NCBI GenBank assembly: GCA_937926355.1 | Contig: CALAZP010000108.1 | Span: 1 to 56,481 of the forward strand | From: an uncultured Saprospirales bacterium | GTDB taxonomy: Bacteria; Bacteroidota; Bacteroidia; Chitinophagales; Saprospiraceae | Direction: 5' to 3' | Length of the DNA: 56,481 nucleotides | In this document: positions 53,277 to 56,481 of the stretch, piece by piece | How positions within the stretch are numbered: position 1 is the stretch's first letter | Layout of the letters: each line of letters opens with the position of its first letter | Translations under genes and position numbers: made by a program | Notes under the pieces: model-generated | Told to the model about the DNA's origin: nothing | Database searches by the model: none | Seen by the model: only the letters and a program-made list of their open reading frames with translations

Positions 53277-53570
53277 TTACTTAGTTACAGTAGTAGTCGT
53301 AGGGGTATAAATACCAAAAGTAATGGCATTGATCAACCCATCAATGAAGCTGTGCTCAATCTTGACGGTATAATCCGATGCACCTCCTGCAAGAGCATTA
53401 GGGTCTGATACTTTTAAGGGTACCAATCCATAAATTAAATAGTGATTCATACTTGTAACCTGTACCCCCGATTGTGCACCATTGCCTACGTTAAAGGTAT
53501 TCGTGAAGCAAGAAGTAGTCAAAAATGCCATAGCCAAAACTACGGTAACACTTTTAAGTAAAGTTTTCAT
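53277..53570 (-). CDS. Bor-family lipoprotein
   Basis: 97 residues. Lipobox in LTTSCFT (Cys at 21). The remainder follows Bor, the small outer-membrane lipoprotein first known from phage lambda: TFNVGNGAQSGVQVTSMNHY, LVPLKVSDPNALAGGASDYT, HSFIDGLINAITFGIYTPTT. In lambda Bor contributes to serum resistance; in Bacteroidota such proteins are chromosomal with unknown roles. No other phage gene is nearby, so recent prophage origin is not indicated. Confidence 0.82.
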   Translation of the reverse strand: MKTLLKSVTVVLAMAFLTTSCFTNTFNVGNGAQSGVQVTSMNHYLIYGLVPLKVSDPNALAGGASDYTVKIEHSFIDGLINAITFGIYTPTTTTVTK

Positions 53571-53653
53571 AAGGCTAATTTTTGGTTTTTACGTAAAAGA
53601 AATACAATACAATTTATAAAATAATCAACTGAATTCCAACTGTTTCTAATAGG

Positions 53654-56395
53654 TTACCGATGCAAAAAGAAACTGCCGGATTGATGCTGGATACTCCCGT
53701 CTTTCATGATAAACTCCACAACATAGAGATAAATACCCGTCAGCGCCACACGGCCATCTATGGTGCCATCCCATTTTGGATAAACTGAATGATATACCAC
53801 TTGACCCCAACGATCAACTATTTTCAAATCTCCCACTTCAGAAACCCAACTATAATTAGGAAATACTTCCAAAATATCGTTGATCCCGTCTCCATTAGGG
53901 GAAAATGCATTGGGAATATAAGCAATGTCGTTTTTGACTTCCACTAATTTTACTTCAGCCATAGCTTCATAGTTACATCCATTGACATCTGTAACCGATA
54001 GGTTTATCCAACCTTCTTGGTCTCCATTTACAACCGTACTTAAACAATCGTTACAACTAAGGTCTAAATTTGAACTCCAAGAAATAGTAGTAGGTATAAA
54101 ATTGATAATTGGATCAATAGCGAGTGTTCCTCCCTGATCCACAGAAATCATTGAAGGTAAAGTAACTTCCCCTTGACGATCTGCATAAGTAATTTCAATA
54201 TATACTATGGAATCGCAATTGACATTTCCACCTGCGACAAACTGCTCCATACCACTAGTGCGACTTCTATCATATAAGTTTCCATTGATTAAGAGTTCCT
54301 CATTATCGCAAAGAATGGTGTCCAGATAATGTATGGTATTAAAATCAAAGGATAATTCAATATAGATTACACTATCGCAACCATATTTATCAGTCATATA
54401 CTCCGCTCCTTTAGGATTATTAACATCATAAATTACCCCATTAACTATAAACTGGTTTCCTTCGCAATAAGTACCCTTTATGGTATCATATTGAGGCTTA
54501 TGGAAATCAAAAGAAACCTCAACTAAAGTATCACATTCGGAATTTTCTCCGGCAATCCAATACTCTCCATTGGGATGATTGATATCATACCTGACGCCAT
54601 TGATCATTTCAAAATCATCACTACACAGATTCCCTTGATATTTTTTAACCGGATGGTCAATGAAATTAACTTCTACTACAACCATACTGTCACAACCATT
54701 TTGTGCTGCATTGGGCAGAATAATCGTATCACGAGCTCTACCTTCAAAAAAAATCTCCGAGCCCAACATAAAAGTATCCGACCGGCAAATGGAAGGGTTA
54801 ATCCATTTAATAGGAGCTTCCATAAATTCTAAGTCGATCTCCACCACCGTATCACATGCACCCTCCGTTCCCTCCTTAATGAGTGTTTGACGCGAATTAT
54901 TGGAGTTAAATAATATTCCCTCTATCTCGATTTCAGCATCAAAACACAATGGTCCATAAGATGGTCCAAGTCTTAATGTGTCCAAGTCATTCTGCTGGAT
55001 GAAAACCGAATCCAATACTTTCCTGCAATTATCTTTGTTCGCTTCAAAAAAATACCACCCCGAACTTAATGTCTCCTTAACTATCAAGCCTTTTTGTTCA
55101 AACCCTTGAGAATTTGACCAAAAAAAATCATACTGATCATCGGCAAACTCTCCCAGGTTAGCTAATAGAGTGCTAGAATCACCACTACAAATTATAGAAT
55201 CTGCCTCTAGAAAAACTGCTGGATAAACGGTTTTGGAAACGGGGGTTGAAAAAACGGAGGTATTCCCTAAAGCATCTATAGCTATGGCAGCTATTTCTTG
55301 GATAGTTAGGTCAGCAAGGTCATTTTGCCACCATCCACTTTGGGCAGCCTGAACCTCCTCTATAAAAGTCCAAGATGATCTACTTTTTTCACTACAAGAA
55401 TCTCTATCCAAACGGTATATTTCAATTCGTGAATAAGGATTGGAAAATCCCGTGATTCGACTATCAAAACAAATTTGATTGGGACTCCGAGGACCTTGAA
55501 CCACATCTTCCCTAACAATAGGTTCCTGGACACAGGTATACTGGTTTCGGGTAATCAGATTCCCCGCTCCTACCTCTTTTTGCACGATTCCTATGAGGTG
55601 CTCATCCAATAAATTTTCCCGAATAATAACATTATCGGATTGTTCCAACAAAATTCCCTGCTGAGCGGGTCCATATAATTGATTATAAAAGATTCTTGTA
55701 CCCTCTGATTGAACTATAGAGATCCCAATCAGGCTATCGTTTTTAAGCATATTACTGCCCAAATAACTTCCTTGGGACAAGCCCTTACCCAAAATACCAA
55801 TTGCATTCTCCTCAATGATATTACCCTCCACGGTTACTAGAGAAGAAAAATGCTGATATGCTAAAGAAATGCCTATTTTATTTCCAATCATCCGATTGGG
55901 TTGGCCCATTTGACCTATGCTAATATTATTGGCACCTTCTATATTTAGTCCAGCTTCTCCGTTAAAATGGAATTGATTATCTAAGAGGAAAACAAAAGTT
56001 GCTAATGAGTCTAATTTCATACCAAACCCCTCAAAGCCACTAAAATTTAACCCTTTAAGCGTAGCCCGGTTAGCACTGATTTTCCAACCATTTCTAACTT
56101 GGGCCTTTGTGGATATCACCACTCCCCGATTCCCACCTCCTTGAATCAAACAATTATTAGCAATCAAATCTGGTAGCGGTTCCTCCAACCACAGGGTATC
56201 GGTAAGATTTGGGTCAAAATGGACAGCATTGCCTTTGCCTTCGTTCAATATGGCAATGGCCTCCCTAAAACTGCAATGTTGTGCAGTACAAGAACCATCT
56301 GTTTGGTCATCTAAAACATTAACCGTGATGGTTTGAGTATAGCCTTTTAATGCCAACCCTCCAATAAACAACCAGCTCAGAAACTGTATTTTCAT
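53654..56395 (-). CDS. Large secreted type IX cargo with beta-helix and repeated Cys modules
   Basis: 913 residues; signal peptide ends near GYTQT. A CSLREA-like start (CTAQHCSFREAIAIL) leads into a right-handed parallel beta-helix (about 60-300; NNISIGQ, NVIIREN repeats). Then come five similar modules with paired Cys (CDTVVEI, CDSMVVVEV, CDTLVEV, CDSVIYIEL, CDSIVYIEI). The C-terminus (from about 828, AFSPNGDGINDILEVFPN, DRWGQVVYHS, GIYLYVVEF) is the gliding-motility-associated type B sorting domain. It is exported by the type IX system, likely as a surface adhesin or polysaccharide-binding protein. The 86 bases upstream hold no further gene. Confidence 0.9.
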   Translation of the reverse strand: MKIQFLSWLFIGGLALKGYTQTITVNVLDDQTDGSCTAQHCSFREAIAILNEGKGNAVHFDPNLTDTLWLEEPLPDLIANNCLIQGGGNRGVVISTKAQVRNGWKISANRATLKGLNFSGFEGFGMKLDSLATFVFLLDNQFHFNGEAGLNIEGANNISIGQMGQPNRMIGNKIGISLAYQHFSSLVTVEGNIIEENAIGILGKGLSQGSYLGSNMLKNDSLIGISIVQSEGTRIFYNQLYGPAQQGILLEQSDNVIIRENLLDEHLIGIVQKEVGAGNLITRNQYTCVQEPIVREDVVQGPRSPNQICFDSRITGFSNPYSRIEIYRLDRDSCSEKSRSSWTFIEEVQAAQSGWWQNDLADLTIQEIAAIAIDALGNTSVFSTPVSKTVYPAVFLEADSIICSGDSSTLLANLGEFADDQYDFFWSNSQGFEQKGLIVKETLSSGWYFFEANKDNCRKVLDSVFIQQNDLDTLRLGPSYGPLCFDAEIEIEGILFNSNNSRQTLIKEGTEGACDTVVEIDLEFMEAPIKWINPSICRSDTFMLGSEIFFEGRARDTIILPNAAQNGCDSMVVVEVNFIDHPVKKYQGNLCSDDFEMINGVRYDINHPNGEYWIAGENSECDTLVEVSFDFHKPQYDTIKGTYCEGNQFIVNGVIYDVNNPKGAEYMTDKYGCDSVIYIELSFDFNTIHYLDTILCDNEELLINGNLYDRSRTSGMEQFVAGGNVNCDSIVYIEITYADRQGEVTLPSMISVDQGGTLAIDPIINFIPTTISWSSNLDLSCNDCLSTVVNGDQEGWINLSVTDVNGCNYEAMAEVKLVEVKNDIAYIPNAFSPNGDGINDILEVFPNYSWVSEVGDLKIVDRWGQVVYHSVYPKWDGTIDGRVALTGIYLYVVEFIMKDGSIQHQSGSFFLHR
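54185..54985 (-). repeat. Five tandem coding repeats inside the type IX cargo
   Basis: Five modules of roughly 50-60 residues. The consensus has a Cys near the start (LCSDDFEMINGVRYD type), an INGxxYDxxxPxG core in several copies, and a closing CDS/CDT-[VI]-x-[VI]-E strand. Copies are diverged at DNA level, so they are old. They probably form small beta domains stacked between the beta-helix and the sorting domain. Confidence 0.7.
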
Positions 56396-56481
56396 ACAGT
56401 AATACCAACAAAAAATGTACCTAAATTTTTTATTTCAAGGCCAATTCACAAAATGCCAAACATTTTTGAACTTCTTTTACT

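Noticed and set aside
53277..53570. Bor-like gene as a sign of a lambda-like prophage
   Set aside because: No other phage gene, integrase or attachment site is nearby, and Bor-family genes occur on Bacteroidota chromosomes.
1..56481. CRISPR arrays, insertion sequences, tRNA or rRNA genes
   Set aside because: I read both strands and saw no direct-repeat array, transposase, cloverleaf or rRNA-like segment; a tRNA or RNA scan would be needed to exclude small RNAs.

Overview
This window is ordinary, densely coded chromosome from a Bacteroidota bacterium, most likely a Saprospiria-like lineage. The evidence is a type IX secretion cargo with a gliding-motility-type C-terminal sorting domain (53654-56395), a FecA/SusC-style TonB-dependent receptor with an N-terminal carboxypeptidase-regulatory-like domain, Spy/CpxP-like, Bor-like and PepSY-like small secreted proteins, AT-rich composition, few Shine-Dalgarno sequences, and several promoters matching the Bacteroidota pattern TTG-N19-21-TAnnTTTG. 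I saw no rRNA, tRNA, CRISPR array, insertion sequence, integrase or phage module. No gene-free stretch exceeds 300 bases; the longest (29206-29482) holds a terminator and a promoter.

Layout. 1-1026 is the 3' part of a membrane sensor histidine kinase. 1027-3247 (-) is an ABC-2 exporter (permease plus ATPase). 3369-5611 (+) carries dnaB and an RluB-type pseudouridine synthase. 12917-5608 (-) is a six-gene run: periplasmic adaptor, RND pump, GtrA, TolC-like channel, PepSY-like protein, DUF2490-like protein, with a perfect inverted repeat upstream. 13053-18564 holds a SPOR/peptidoglycan-binding-like secreted protein, a lipoprotein, a 2-hydroxyacid dehydrogenase and a GMC oxidoreductase with its subunit-3 partner. 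18723-21005 is aconitase. 21002-23428 (-) is a FecA-like receptor whose promoter carries two copies of a 17-bp palindrome. 27656-23516 (-) runs Rieske oxygenase, lipoprotein, PlsC-like acyltransferase, ligA.

27742-29205 (+) is a compact ECF sigma, membrane protein and Spy/CpxP-like operon, probably an envelope-stress module. A TPR protein follows. 37766-30973 (-) is a tightly packed run: a GH3/beta-lactamase-like fusion, a LolC/E-like permease, a small conserved protein, two tandem cyclophilins (one with a PKD domain) and polyphosphate glucokinase. 39772-37925 is a TMTC-like glycosyltransferase with TPRs, preceded by trhO. Then come an ABC exporter, a small HTH protein, radC, rnpA with a small secreted partner, and aroQ/recQ.

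48027-53021 (+) carries KdsD-like isomerase, DoxX and a secreted 1182-residue protein fusing a GH20-like glycosidase to a complete M81 (MlrC-type) metallopeptidase-like domain. This fusion is the most unusual protein here. The window ends with a small membrane protein, a Bor-family lipoprotein and the large type IX cargo. The theme is envelope biology: efflux, metal uptake, wall-fragment degradation, periplasmic folding and envelope-stress response, mixed with housekeeping genes.
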